The notes beneath the pieces are model-generated. The model was not told where the DNA came from. It searched no databases and was given only the letters and a program-made list of their open reading frames with translations. A program made the translations under genes and the position numbers. From Sphaerosporella brunnea (lineage: Eukaryota > Ascomycota > Pezizomycetes > Pezizales > Pyronemataceae): a stretch of DNA of 40,953 nt. The stretch spans positions 1-40,953 of the forward strand of contig VXIS01000386.1 in the NCBI GenBank assembly GCA_008704415.1. The letters are read 5' to 3'. This document shows positions 10,506 to 20,731 of the stretch, piece after piece (within the stretch, counting starts at the first letter, position 1; each line of letters begins with the position of its first letter).

Positions 10506-11146
10506 GGACCTGTCTGGATTCGCGGCATTAAGGAGATAATAGTCATTTGGGCAAAATTTATCTTCGCTAAAGTGGGGGTTGTTTGGATTCGGCCGCAGGA
10601 AGTGAGCAGCGACGGGGCAGCAGCCGAGCGGTGTGCGGCGCGAAGTTCTACTGTCCGCAATCACCACCCGACAGCAACCCTACCATTACTATGGCATCTG
10701 AAGCAGAAATTGTTGCTGCCCTAGGAAGCGCGCTTGCCGTAATATTTGAGAAGCAGTCATGCCGAACCTCTAGGTTGACCGGACGAGCATATGTGGAAGA
10801 ACTCCTGCAAAGCGACACAAATCCTCGGTGCTTTAGTGGTCTAAGAAGATACTATACCGGTACAATTTCCGTTAAATTCGTAAACTTACTCAAACTAGAG
10901 CAAAAATCAAGAGAACGAGTGATCCGCATGTAAAAATGTCACGAGAAAGCTATGTTTTTACTGAATGTAGAAGCGGGCACAGTGGTTGCGCGAGTGGTGG
11001 CTGCGTGAGCGGTGGTTGCGAGAGCACAGACGGTGACATCGGCGATACTGACGGGGCTGATTTCGCCACATTTCCTGATTTGATTCCTAATGATATGTAG
11101 GCCAAATGACAATTATCTCCTAAATACCGCGAATCCAGACAGGCCC
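10506..11146 (+). mobile_element. PIF/Harbinger-like TIR element, deletion derivative
   Basis: A 641-bp segment bounded by inverted repeats of about 45 bp. The left copy (10506-10552) reads GGACCTGTCTGGATTCGCGG, then AGGAGATAATAGTCATTTGG. The right copy (11100-11146) is its reverse complement with a few mismatches. Inside lies a fragment with the N-terminal signature of Harbinger transposases. No clear 3-bp TWA duplication is left (TAA on the left, GAC on the right). Confidence 0.7.
10691..10933 (+). pseudogene. N-terminal fragment of a Harbinger-like transposase
   Basis: An open frame (also open upstream to 10583) with CRTSRLTGRAYVEELLQSD at residues ~23-42. It resembles the TS-x-L-(S/T)-G-x-x-x-V-x-E-LL block near the N-terminus of HARBI1/PIF-type transposases, where an arginine-rich FRM segment normally follows. 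Here the frame drifts into RYYTGTISVKFVNLL and stops. The DDE nuclease domain is absent, and only ~170 bp separate the stop from the right TIR. A further Gly/Ser/Cys-rich stretch ending in PDLIPNDM (11060-11100) may be the residue of the C-terminus. Family assignment is from memory of the motif. Confidence 0.5.
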
Positions 11147-12300
11147 GACCTGACACCAGAGCCAGTAATACCGAATAAAAAGGTGCAGCGGCCTATGTCT
11201 GAACGGTGTGCCATCAGAAGTCAGTAGACATTTAAACCGGCGGCTTGAACAGCTAACTGCCCTCCAACCGCATCTGCTCTTCTTCTCGCAGGGGTCAATC
11301 ACATGAGTGCACCGTTTTCCGGTCTCTCTGCAAGAAAATCAAACAGGGCGCTCCTGACGCGGTCCAATCTGTATTGAGAATATGTGAGACGATGAGTATT
11401 TAATATTGACCACAGCCGAGCAAAGGCCGACTATGACGGCACCACACACCCGAAGCCAGAGTAAGACAGAGTGCACTGTTGCGAGGACGGACAAGTTGAA
11501 GACGAGACAACGATCTGCAACTTGCGAATATCTGCCAAAATGAGAAATGGCGCGTAAAACGGAAATTTTGCCGTCTGCAGTTGCATGATGACGTTTGCTT
11601 CTAGTTTGGGAACTCCCAGTGTTGGAACCCGATGATCGGTTGCTGACGGTAGCAGGTGCCATTTTCACCCATCAATGCTAAAAGAGCGCCGCTGTAACCG
11701 CAGATGCTGTCGCTATCACAAACTAGCGGTAGGCCCTCCACAATACGCTCCTCGAAAGCTGTAGCTGGATATTGTCGGCAGCTGCCTTGGCCGCCTGATG
11801 TGCATCTTGTGCTCTGTGCAACCAAAAGTTGCTGAGAACGATGGTCTCACACAATGCCGTTACAAGAGGTGGTCCTAGGATGCGACCACCCGATTGGGGG
11901 GGGGGGTCCTGAAAGTGCTCTGGAGGCCATGATGCGCAGATGTCAGTTATGCGGCAGCTCGTCTTATTCCTGCACAAACTGACAAAGTTCCGCGCCGGTC
12001 AGTGTCAGAGGAACGCAGGGAGTTATTGACGGGAGGCCGAATACATACCCCTTGGGGAATTGGGGAGTCGCCAAGGGATCGCATGTCCTCGTGAGCACAC
12101 CAATATATAATTTGTTTTGTTTTAATCATCTTGCATTCGACCGCACGCGATGGCGGATATCTATAGCGCCGAGACTGTGCTACCCTTTAGGAACAAGCCC
12201 CATGGCAACAAGCCTCCTGCTGGGGCCTACCGCTCTCTTCAGGGAAAGAAACAAATGCAGTCATGATTCGTAACAGACGGAAAGGACTGTAGCCAACTGC
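11147..12300. other. Unassigned stretch with two minus-strand frames
   Basis: No known gene recognised. On the minus strand, 11723-11977 (84 codons) and 11601-11825 (74 codons, shifted frame) read like one frameshifted polypeptide, with ICASWPPEHFQ, LVTALCETIVLSNFWLH and GENGTCYRQQPIIGFQHW. This could be a decayed gene, but I cannot name a family. A run of ten G lies at 11898-11907. Confidence 0.35.
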
Positions 12301-12309
12301 TGCTGCTGC

Positions 12310-12500
12310 TACTCCTACCACTCCCTCATCCCGTCCTGTTCCCCTTCCCGTTCCCCTTCCCTTTCGCCATCCCCTTCCCCTTCCTTCCTTCCCCTTCCCT
12401 TTCCTTCCCCTTCCCTTTCCTTCCCCTTCCCCTTTGCCTTCCCCTTCCCTTTCCACTTCCCAGTCCCCTTCCCGTTCCCCTCCCCCTTCTCCTTCTGCTT
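12310..12500. repeat. Polypyrimidine/polypurine tract
   Basis: About 190 bp of nearly pure C and T on the plus strand, built from CCCTTCC and TTTCC steps. It forms near-mirror repeats of the kind that can adopt triplex DNA. The Lys/Gly/Glu-rich end of the minus-strand frame 12315-12743 is a translation of this tract. Confidence 0.85.
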
Positions 12501-12743
12501 CTTTTTCCTCCCCCGGGGTTTGCGCGTCGTGCGTGGCTTGTTGTTGCCCGCTTGACCTCCTATGAGGAAGTTGAAGGACAAGGCTCCATCACCGGCACAC
12601 CAACCTATGAAGGCCAGTGAACGGTGAGCAGGGTATTTTTTCCCACAAACTACCGGCTCACCGTCCACAAACACACGGATCTCCGTCCCGGGAACAATCT
12701 CCGGTGAGGATTTAGGCCGAGAAGCTTTATCACCAGGACGCAC
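12500..12743 (-). CDS. Possible small hypothetical frame running into the polypurine tract
   Basis: The first ~75 residues of a 142-codon minus-strand frame (12315-12743) have mixed, protein-like composition (PGTEIRVFVDGEPVVCGKKY, AFIGWCAGDG). The rest is low-complexity Gly/Lys/Glu from the adjacent tract. No family recognised. The start at 12743 is the first Met only, with no support from context. It may be chance. Confidence 0.2.
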
Positions 12744-12949
12744 AAGGTGTTTGTGTTTGATGAAAAGGAGAGTGACTGTGGTTCAGACGTTGTCCCCCTC
12801 CTGACTTGCGTCGACGATACCTATCCGTCCGGGACTGCGAAAATCAACGAGGCGAATGGCCGCTCCAAAGGGAACAGGACGCAAGGTTTGCCTCCCATAG
12901 TGAGGTGTCAGGATTATGAGAAACGAGCACCCTGCGATTTTCTTGCCTC

Positions 12950-13270
12950 CCATGTGTCTCCGGCTGTAGTGTAGATATCGTCCATGTTCTTCGGACGTGG
13001 GCAGACCGACTCTCCGCGAGTAGCCTCGTGCGCTGCAGTGTCATCAGTTGACCTTGGAATGATCTGAATTTGGTGGGCATAGCCAGAGTTGTCATTTCTA
13101 GCGTCTCTGGCTGAAGCGTAGACGTTGTCCTTCGGAATGTCAGGCAGTGGGCAGCCTCGTCCTTGCCAGTATCCGCAGCTGATGTGTTGAGGTTGTCGTC
13201 GTTTGAAATGGGGTCGATTTTCTGGGCATGGCCAGATTGTCATCTCCAGTACCTCCAGTCGAGGTCGTCG
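12950..13270. repeat. ~150-bp tandem repeat, two and a half copies
   Basis: The sequence from 12954 (TGTCTCCGGCTGTAGTGTAGA..CGTCC..TTCGGA..GTGGGCAG..GGGCATAGCCAGA.TTGTCAT) recurs from 13105 with substitutions, and a partial third copy starts near 13255. Minus-strand frames over it contain the matching repeats DIYTTAGD and NVYASARD. Function unknown. Confidence 0.65.
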
Positions 13271-14865
13271 TCTCTTTTAAACTGATTCCACGAACAACCC
13301 CACCGAAGCGCTGAGAAGGACCCGGCGAAGCTTTAAATCATTAACATTTACCTTAGCCGTTGTATTCCTGATAGCCAAACCTTGTGCCTGCTATTTCTTG
13401 TTGAGCTTTTTATGCCACGCCTCTTCGAAAACGACTTTTCACGTGCCGCACGACAACATGCCATGCTGGTATTCCGGGAGGTTGAAAGGTGAGAGACGGG
13501 GTTGGGGGTTCCCCTTCGTGTATCTGAAAAAAGGGAGAGCCGGTCACCATCAGGCACAGGTGATCCGCACTTCCTTGACAGGCGAGATCACTTTGTGCTG
13601 CTACGAGAGTGGGTCAACGGGATGGTTCAGTGGAGGTGGGTCGTCGTTGTGAAACCCGACGAGTGATAGACTGAGGAGTTGGTGGGTGGTTTAAGATGGT
13701 TGCGTGGCGGATTAAATGTGAACGTTGAACCTGACCTTCAGACACCGTAAGACCTCTCTCACTCAGTATTACTGACTGGGTCATATGGTGTTGTGAGGCT
13801 TTGACTCAAGAGATAAGATGGGTTCGAGTGGTAGGTGACATGGAGATGGTTGGGGAGAGAAACGACGGGCCCCAAGGTGCTCGTGTACGGAGGGGCCACG
13901 GACAAGGAGTGGGGACAGGTGCGGAAAAAAGATCCGAGAGACAGAGGCGAGAGGTGATACGCACAGTGCTGTCAGCAGCCAGCCAGCCCTGATGGCTGCG
14001 TCGGGCTTCATCGGTCTGATCAAAAAGCCCGGCTGTATGTTTGGCTGCGTCTTGAAGGGCCGCTTGTCGGGCCGGATGCAAATGCAACAACAGTTCACCA
14101 ACTTGGGTTCAAGGATCGAGGGCCAGATGGCGATTCCAGATTGGCTTGGGGTTCCTGCCCTGGCAGCTCCGAAGCCTGAGGTTCTTATGAGCTTGCGCTT
14201 CCATCAGACCCTGATTGAATGGCCATTGGCGGGGAGGAAGACATCGCAACGTAGGAGTCGCTGACGAAAAACAATGGCCAGGGTGCTTTCCATTGAGGCT
14301 TCACTGACGATCACTCATGAGCAACACAGCCGCCGCTTTGACAAGGAAATCCCGTCATTTGAGCGCCGGATGTGTGGCTGCACTCAGGTGTGCACGGGCT
14401 TCTTCCGGTCTTATTGATGCTCGTGACTTCAGCCGGACTGATCAAAACGCCGGCCGGCCCAGCCCAGGCTGTTTGTGACGGCCACTGACAACACGAGGTG
14501 CGAGACTCAGGAGTGCGAACTGATGTATTGGCGATGGAATGCGAAGGTTCAGTGAAGAGAAAGGCAAGAAAATGAAAACAACGAAATGGAAGCGGAAGCC
14601 CCTATAAATATGGAAGGGAAGAGTACCTAGTATCTCAAAAATCGTGTCCCTTTTTCGCTGTCCACTCAATGTCTACCGTGGGTCTCGGTTTAGAATACCG
14701 TGCGATCTGGAACATGATGAATCCAAAATAATTAGCTTTCCTCGGTGCGCTCGAGATAGGAGATTGTCTTCAACGCAGAGTCTCCATATTAGCTGCAACG
14801 TTCACAGCCAGGGGAACAAAAGAAACCCTTTTAATGTTGGCCTGGCAGAATGTAACGAAGCGCGA
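13270..14865. other. No recognised gene; possible decayed MITE pieces
   Basis: About 1.6 kb of short overlapping frames on both strands without recognised domains. Two patches (about 13978-14085 and 14374-14480) share GTCTGATCAAAAAGCCCGGC / GGACTGATCAAAACGCCGGC and GC-rich surroundings, and resemble the AAAAAGCCCGGGCTG segment of the MITE at 35648. They may be remnants of that family. Confidence 0.35.
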
Positions 14866-15869
14866 ACGGAATGTATAGGAAGTTGGACTGTCCCGCTGGC
14901 TTGCGGCACAAGGTGCGGGCATAATGCCCGCGCCCCGCGCCCAAAATGTGAGATTAGAACGTAGAACATAAGGGTTGAAATAATTGAAACACCGTCTCTT
15001 ACCGCGCGTTGTTTGTGGGTCGTGTTCAATCCTATTCGTCGCGATCAACACACCAACAAACACACCAATAAGACCACCACCGCTCCCCCGGGTTCACCAA
15101 TCGCCAAAATCAGCGCAGCCTCCGTCGTTCCGGTCTGGTCTATACTCCCGATGAATTTCTTACTACGCACCGAACCTTCTGCTGCACAGGGTTACCAAGC
15201 CTCCAACGATATTGACCAAAGAACGCCCGTGACTCAGCAGGGAGAGCTCATGGTGTCACGTGCACTGTATCCAGGTGCGCTACACCACCAATCCCTCTCC
15301 GGAGAGGATGCAGAACGGTATGCTGAGCGCCTACATGATGCAATCAAGGAAGCAGCAAGCACATTCCCGCGCCGAACACAGGTGAGACTAGCATACCACG
15401 CATGCTTCCTTCTCCCACTTGACAGAGAAAGCCTGGTCAGAGGAACCTTCACGATATTGTGAAGAAGCGTGGAATGACTGGTGCAGAGCTGGCAGAAAAA
15501 TCTACCAAAAAAAACAAGCCACTGAGCAAACTCGCCCCGGTGCGCCACCCAAAAACAGCGGTGGTCAAACGGAAACTGCAACAGAGAGTCCCAAGGAGGG
15601 CCAGCGGCATAGTGGGAGATGTGGGCAGAGGCCCGCTGATTTCAATAAAGCATCGTAGCGATGAAGCGGTTGGTATTGGTGGGGGGGGGGGGGGGGCGCG
15701 CGACGGGCGACAACGGAGATGATAATTTGCATCGACTAATACCCACAATAGCTTGCTACACATTATTTCAACCCTTAAATTGTACAAATTTTTGGGTGCG
15801 GGGCGCGAGCATGATGCCCGTACCTTGAGCCGCGACAGTCTGACTTTGGACTGTCCCTAGACATTCCGA
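14866..15869 (+). mobile_element. ~1 kb TIR element carrying a spliced reading frame
   Basis: Two segments of about 110 bp at 14866-14990 and 15763-15869 are inverted relatives. Both contain CGGAATGT at the outer edge, then GGACTGTCC or GGACAGTCC, CAAGGTGCGGGCAT.ATG, GCGCCCCGC.CCCAAAA and TAAGGGTTGAAATAAT at the inner edge. They diverge by substitutions and small gaps. Between them is a two-exon frame (15151-15722). No TSD is evident and no transposase motif is seen. The superfamily is therefore unknown; two independent inverted copies of a shorter repeat are also possible. Confidence 0.55.
15151..15722 (+). CDS. Two-exon hypothetical protein inside the TIR element
   Basis: Exon 1 is 15151-15381 and exon 2 is 15426-15722, joined across a 44-bp intron with a GTGAG donor, a CTCCCACTTGACAG end and phase 0, giving ~175 residues. 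The frame is open upstream to 15013, so the start is uncertain. The N-terminal half is mixed (MNFLLRTEPSAAQGYQ, SLSGEDAERYAERLHDAIKE, probably helical). Exon 2 is basic (IVKKRGMTGAELAEKSTKKN, VVKRKLQQRVPRR), suggesting nucleic-acid binding. It ends in a glycine run from a long G homopolymer (15680-15696), so the C-terminus may be wrong. No family recognised. Confidence 0.4.
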
Positions 15870-16295
15870 AGAGCAAAGAAGGCTCCGTGATCATAGATAC
15901 GGCTGCTCGCTCCAGTCGGAGTTGCCATCTGCTTCTCGGGCATGGCTTGTTGAGTACAGTGTCTTTTGGGGTTGGCGCGGAGACAATGTCCGTGATGTTG
16001 ACCACCGGCGATGCGAAAATACCTCGTGATGTCCACGAGCGCACTCGAGTCTAGACGGTGGGTAGGCTCGAGTTGGGACGGGAGTTTCCCAGGCTCGGCT
16101 CGTGCGCTTGAAATTGACCCTGGAGAGCTCGCATCTTGGTCTGTATACGACTCTGGCCCTCCACCTGTAACCGAATTCCGTTCGACACTAGCACCCCACA
16201 ACCTCATCGTTCAAAGCCCCCGCCGCTTTTCCTCCAAACCCACGGTTCTCATCCCCAAGCGCCACGTCTCATGTACCTTCTGTGTTTGAATTATG
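15870..16295. other. No recognised gene
   Basis: About 425 bp between the TIR element and the hAT transposase fragment. Plus- and minus-strand frames (for example 16011-16289 +) have no recognised motif. Confidence 0.45.
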
Positions 16296-16299
16296 CTAA

Positions 16300-17000
16300 C
16301 TTGCCGTAGTTATGTCTACCGACAGCTTCCAGTGTGCATTGGACTGACATGACGAGATCCACGACCGCATTACTGGTCGCACCGAAGAGTCCGCCTCCCA
16401 GCAGTCCCGCAACACCACCAATGCCACAATCGACGACGAAGGGGCGGCCTCAAGCACCGGTACTGCCGCTCCCTCAGCTCTGAGCATCGGAACCTACAGT
16501 ATGATTGCCAAGAGCAAGTTGCGCACCCGTCGTGGCGATGTTTGGATACTCTTCCGCGAGTTTCCTTCAATGTTTCTGTCTTCTAACACATTCCAGTCCG
16601 GTCTGTGATAGTCCTTTTGCAGCCGTCGAGTATGGTTGCTTCCGTGTTGTACTTGCCTACTTAACGTCGTGTGTAAGTGCGCTTCACCGTGAGTTTTTCT
16701 CGTGCTGACTTCCTGTTATCTCGCAGCTCGCCAATTACCGAGCCATTCCCACCAACCCGTCGCACTCTCACACAACTATTCAACGTCGGATTCTCAATCG
16801 GTTGAAGCAAGAAAGGGACGGAGTCATTTCCTCCCTGACTGGCTATCGGCAACACCGCCATTCGAATCTCCTTTGACGTCTGGACCTCGCCGAACTATCG
16901 CGGCACTGGAGACAACGCGGAGAGGTCTTCCACCACCAAACCCTCACTCAGTGTTCCTCAATTCCAGTCCGACCAGTCCTGAGAGCAGGCCGGACCTGGA
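16300..17000 (+). pseudogene. hAT transposase, N-terminal fragment
   Basis: A decayed hAT transposase piece. A Ser/Thr-rich leader (HDRITGRTEESASQQS, about 16350) is followed by PFAAVEYGCFRVVLAYL, which fits the P-F-x-x-V-E-x-x-x-F-R segment before the hAT catalytic domain. A 54-bp intron follows (16673-16726: GTAAGT donor, GCTGAC branch-like motif, CGCAG acceptor), then LANYRAIPTNPSH and TTIQRRI. After a frameshift comes AIRISFDVWTSPNY (about 16860-16900), the D-x-W-TSPN motif carrying the first catalytic aspartate. Sequence after ~16960 no longer matches, and a G run at 17051-17064 follows. The rest of the enzyme is missing. Confidence 0.75.
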
Positions 17001-17686
17001 CCACGTCATGCAGTCCAGTCCGAGAGATTTCCCGGGACCTGCAGTGCTTTGGGGGGGGGGGGGGTGATGGACTGGATACTTCCAGGGGAGTAATGTATTA
17101 CATCGGGCTTTTATATACAAACATCACGCGCCCTCAAAGCCAATATACCAAACCCCCGGCCATTTAGAAAATGTATCCTCCGCGCGATGCAAAATTCCTT
17201 TGAACCTCACGCTCAGTCACGGTGGCAAGGATAAAGATTTCGCACGTTTAGATTCACGGCATGTAGGTATTACTTAACTCAAAACCAGTGTTCGGCACGG
17301 TCCGACTATGACTGCAGTCCGGACCGAACCGACTGCTGTGAACGAGTCAAGTCTGCGCTGGAGGCGGACGGCATCGATCCAGTCCATTGAGAATGGGAAC
17401 TGGTTTGGACCGCGGACAACGGCGGTCGACTGCGGACAATCTTATGTAAGATATGTAGTTATGTAAGATATAAGGACCCCAAGCCACTGCGGACCCTGAA
17501 CCTCTGCGGACCCTTTGCCACCGAAAAGATTTTGCGTGGACCCTGAGCCACAGAAAAAGAGCCTGAGCCCCGCGAACCCTTACCCTTCAGGTAGAGTCTT
17601 TCGCTACAGAAAAGATTTGTCAGTACTGGTCCTCACCGTGACATTTTTTCCTGCCACCAAACCCTTAACAACCACCCCCGCAAACA

Positions 17687-18669
17687 ATGAACCACCGTAC
17701 GACAGCAAACACCGCCCCGGAATTACTATCCACGATGTGCCAGGAAATCTATGCCGCGAGTCAGAGCTCGATCACCTCTCAGCTTGCATTCACAATGTCC
17801 TTTTCCGAAGAAAACAGCAACAGCCAAACTTCGGTTTCCTCAGTGGCGAAAGAAATCTGTGACACGCGGAGCGTGGCTTGTCCGGGGCTTTCCGCTGTCC
17901 CCAGTGATATGTTTACACCTCGTGTGAGCAGCAATCCGGTGGAACATGACACAGCGTCTGAAGCGAGCAGCGACATACCCGCTGTGTTTTGAGGAAAAAT
18001 GAAGGCACCCACCAGCCATATTTGGCGCCTCGGGAATGGCTGTGAGATTGAGGTGAATGGAATTCGCCGCTGGAGCTGCAATCGCTATAAGCAACAACTT
18101 CTGCTATGTGTGTTAATTGCTGAGCTAACAGTAGACGTCGTGAATGCAGGTCCCAACCCAAAGACTGCAGTAACATTTGCAATCAAGTCGACAAAGATTC
18201 CCCTTGATCACCTTCGATTAAAGCACAACATTGGTCCTGATGGCCCAATCAACCGTACAAAGCTGCTGAGACATCAGCAAATAATTGAAGCAGCATTTGG
18301 AGAAAAGGGCGCTGAAATTTCCTCTAATGTATATATTTTTGAGTGTTTCTTGGGGCGGTGGATTTACACGGAAGATGTGATCTTTCAAATTTGTGCGACG
18401 GAAAGTTTTTGTTATCTATTGAGCTACTTAACTGCCTGCGTGAGTAACATTATGATATTCGATTCAAATCGGTATGTCCTCTGGCTAACCACAATGCTTG
18501 TTAGAAACCTGATTACACCGCTGTTCACCATACATTACCCCGCAGCGGCAATATCGTGCGTCGCTATATCCTTGCATTCTATGCAGAGATGAAACTTCAA
18601 GTCAAACATAATTTCCGTCAAGCTGAAAGGAAAATTCACTTCAGCTTGGACATGTGGAGTGCCCCAAAT
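17687..18669 (+). pseudogene. hAT-1 transposase, N-terminal block
   Basis: From MNHRTTANTAPELL the frame is broken once by TGA at 17990-17992, then continues in frame with KMKAPTSHIWRLGNG and RRWSCNRY, a decayed BED-type finger whose second cysteine position is Tyr. It continues through DGPINRTKLLRHQQIIEAA and TESFCYLLSYLTAC. A 65-bp intron (18440-18504; GTGAGT donor, GGCTAAC branch-like motif, TTAG acceptor, phase 0) leads to KPDYTAVHHTL and RKIHFSLDMWSAPN, the catalytic D-x-W block (Asp at about 18649). The block ends abruptly at 18669 against an LTR. The start at 17687 is the first Met in frame. Confidence 0.8.
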
Positions 18670-19750
18670 TGTTGAGAGAAAAGATTGATTGTTGACTCTA
18701 AAGTTCCCCGGAGCGGGAGCTTCGGGGTGTTTATATACATAAGTCGGCCAAAAGCCGCGTGGGCAAAACAACAGGAAAAGGAAAGGAGAAGGAACCATCG
18801 AACATCGGAGAAAAGGAAAATGGAAAACAATAGAAACACCGGGTACAAGACCACGTAATCTAGACCCACTGTCTGCACTCGACCATACCTTTTCCAACAC
18901 TCCCCCGTTGCCCATGCGGTCGCAAATGAGAAAGAAATCAATCCAATGTCCTTCACAAACGCCTCGTGCTTGATCCTTCCCGAGACGACTTGGTTATTGG
19001 GAGTACGAACAAGATGCTCCCACGGAGAGTATGCATTGTAGGAGGAGAAGAGCTGGCGATTGCCGGTGATGTGTGGGAAGGAAAGACATGGCGATGGGAG
19101 AATAGTCAGAGCGGAGGTGACTGTGAGCAGAATCGGCGATGGGAGATAGTCAGAGCGGAGGTGACTGTGAACAGGTTCAGTCAGTCAGAGCGGAGGTGAC
19201 TGTGAACAGGTTTAGGCAGTCAGAGCGGAGGTGACTGTGAGCAGAATCGGCGATAGGAGATAGTCAGAGCGGAGGTGACTATCAACAGGTTCAGGCAGTC
19301 AGAGCGGAGCTGACTGTGAGCAGAAGCGGATAGTCAGAACGGAGGTGACTGTGAATAGACTCGCACTGAGCGGAGGTGACTGCAGTAGAGTGATTGTCGG
19401 TGATTGAATACCGAGGTCTTTCGGCAAACGGAAAGCAAGAGTAAAGGGGTTCGGAGAAAAGCTTGAACTGCTTTTCAACGGAAGCGCAGAGGGCTCATTA
19501 CCTGTTGAGAGAAAAGATTGATTGACTCTGAAGTTCCCCGGAGCGGGAGATTGGGGGTGTTTATATACATAAGTCGGCCAAAAGCCGCGTGGGCAAAACA
19601 ACAGGAAAAAGGACAAATATCAAACTACGGAAAACGGAAACAATGGAAACAAAACTAAGAAATCTAGACCCACGGTCTCCACCTGAAAATCCTTAATCCA
19701 GACCCACAGTTCTCCACCTGAGTTCTCCACCCGACAGTTCTTTTCCAACA
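18670..19750 (-). mobile_element. Copia-type LTR element remnant without gag-pol, inside hAT-1
   Basis: The minus-strand element has a 5' LTR at 19503-19750 and a 3' LTR at 18670-18899 (248 and 230 bp). Both start TGTTGGAAAA or TGTTGGGAAA-like and end CTCTCAACA when read on the minus strand. They share GTTGTTTTGCCCACGCGGC but are clearly diverged elsewhere. Directly after the 5' LTR comes GGTAATGAGCCCT, a candidate primer-binding site also seen at two other copies. A purine tract (ACGGGGGAG) precedes the 3' LTR. The 603-bp interior holds an eight-copy leader repeat and no gag or pol. No 5-bp TSD is present (CAAAT versus TTGGG). Confidence 0.75.
19100..19385 (-). repeat. Leader minisatellite of the copia-type family
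   Basis: Eight copies of GTCAGAGCGGAGGTGACTGT at about 19105, 19149, 19184, 19219, 19263, 19299, 19333 and 19367, with irregular 33-50-bp spacing. Four related copies lie in the same position (between the LTR and the gag start) of the element at 31309. The repeat is thus a family feature. Confidence 0.85.
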
Positions 19751-20340
19751 TTGGGGAGCCAATGTTGACGACTTTGAGAGAAAAAATCGGAGCCAGCCTA
19801 ATCGTGATGCAACTGATGACGTTGCTGAGCTAGTCGATTGGCACAGGAAAGGACCACTGAGAAAGTTGCACAGCATCTTTTACTATATCTGAAAAATTCC
19901 TCAAAGTCTTAATCGCTTTTCTAAGCTTTTGAAGGATATCAACCCGCTGGAAACAGTCAATACTGTTTGTCTCGGCAAAATTACTCGATGGTCCACTGAC
20001 TATGACTCACTTCAACGTGCGTTGAGGCTGCAGGAAGCCATTGAAGACTTTGTCCGTCCTGCGATCTGGCTCAATCAAGATGGCAAATGGGATGGTTCCC
20101 AACGGGCTGTTCAACATGATGAGCTTATGTAGGAGGACTGGGAGATAATCTGCTGTGTGAAGGACCTTCTTGAGCCCTTTAAAAAGTGGACGAAGTGGCT
20201 TCAAGTACGTTACAGTAACGGTTGCGTTGCTGATATCCTCTCAGCTATGGACGAGCTCCTTTCCAAGGTGGGGAAAGCAAAACCATTTTATCGAGTAGAA
20301 GGTCATTCCGAGCATCTCATGACCATGATTAATAATAGTG
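19751..20340 (+). pseudogene. hAT-1 transposase, central block
   Basis: Resumes directly after the LTR with WGANVDDFERK, GPLRKLHSIFYYI (then an in-frame TGA) and, in a shifted frame, ITRWSTDYDSLQRALRLQEA (the TRW-x-S-x-x-x-M/L-x-RAL motif typical of hAT enzymes). EDWEIICCVKDLLEPFKKWT and DILSAMDELLSKV follow. The ~100 residues that normally link the catalytic D-x-W block to WG..DDFE, including the second catalytic Asp, are absent. The block ends at HSEHLMTMINNS, where a MITE has inserted. Confidence 0.8.
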
Positions 20341-20731
20341 GCGTTCACACCGCCGAATCTGAGCCGAATCTCAACGAGCCGAAACAAGGCGAAATACGTT
20401 GAATCTAGGCGAATCGATGTGAATTCCCCAACCAGCCAACTGACGAAACAAAAATGAAAACACGTCCCGAATCGACTACCTGCCAAGCCCATGGTAAAAT
20501 TTTTTCCGGTGAGGTTGTAGTATCACGGGCGCACGGGGAGGATGTGGGAGGATCGGCTGTGGTGAAGAAAAAAAAAATTTGCCAGTCGCTGTTTCGAGCT
20601 CAGATTCGACCTCTGGATCGCCTTGTTTCAACTCCGGAGGCGAAACATGGTTCGTCGAATCGGCGAAATAGATCCGGATCTGTTTCGCCGATTCGACCTC
20701 GAATCAGGCTCAGATTCGGCGGTGTGAACGC
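20341..20731. mobile_element. 391-bp MITE in the hAT-1 transposase
   Basis: Near-perfect 25-bp TIRs: GCGTTCACACCGCCGAATCT then GAGCC at the left, and the exact complement at the right. The interior is also partly palindromic, with repeated GGCGAAA, TTCGCC and CGAATC motifs. The flanks TAATAGTG (20333-20340) and TACTAATG (20732-20739) agree at 6 of 8 positions, and both encode the Asn-containing codons of the interrupted INNAW segment. This fits a decayed 8-bp hAT-type duplication. No coding capacity. Confidence 0.8.

Noticed and set aside
12187..12456. Gly/Lys/Glu-rich minus-strand protein
   Set aside because: Pure product of the polypurine tract.
17278..17304. Treating 17286-17304 and 23410-23428 as a chance match
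   Set aside because: The 19-bp ends match at 17 positions and are directly bounded by the same 8-bp sequence CTCAAAAC, too specific for chance; the element call was kept.
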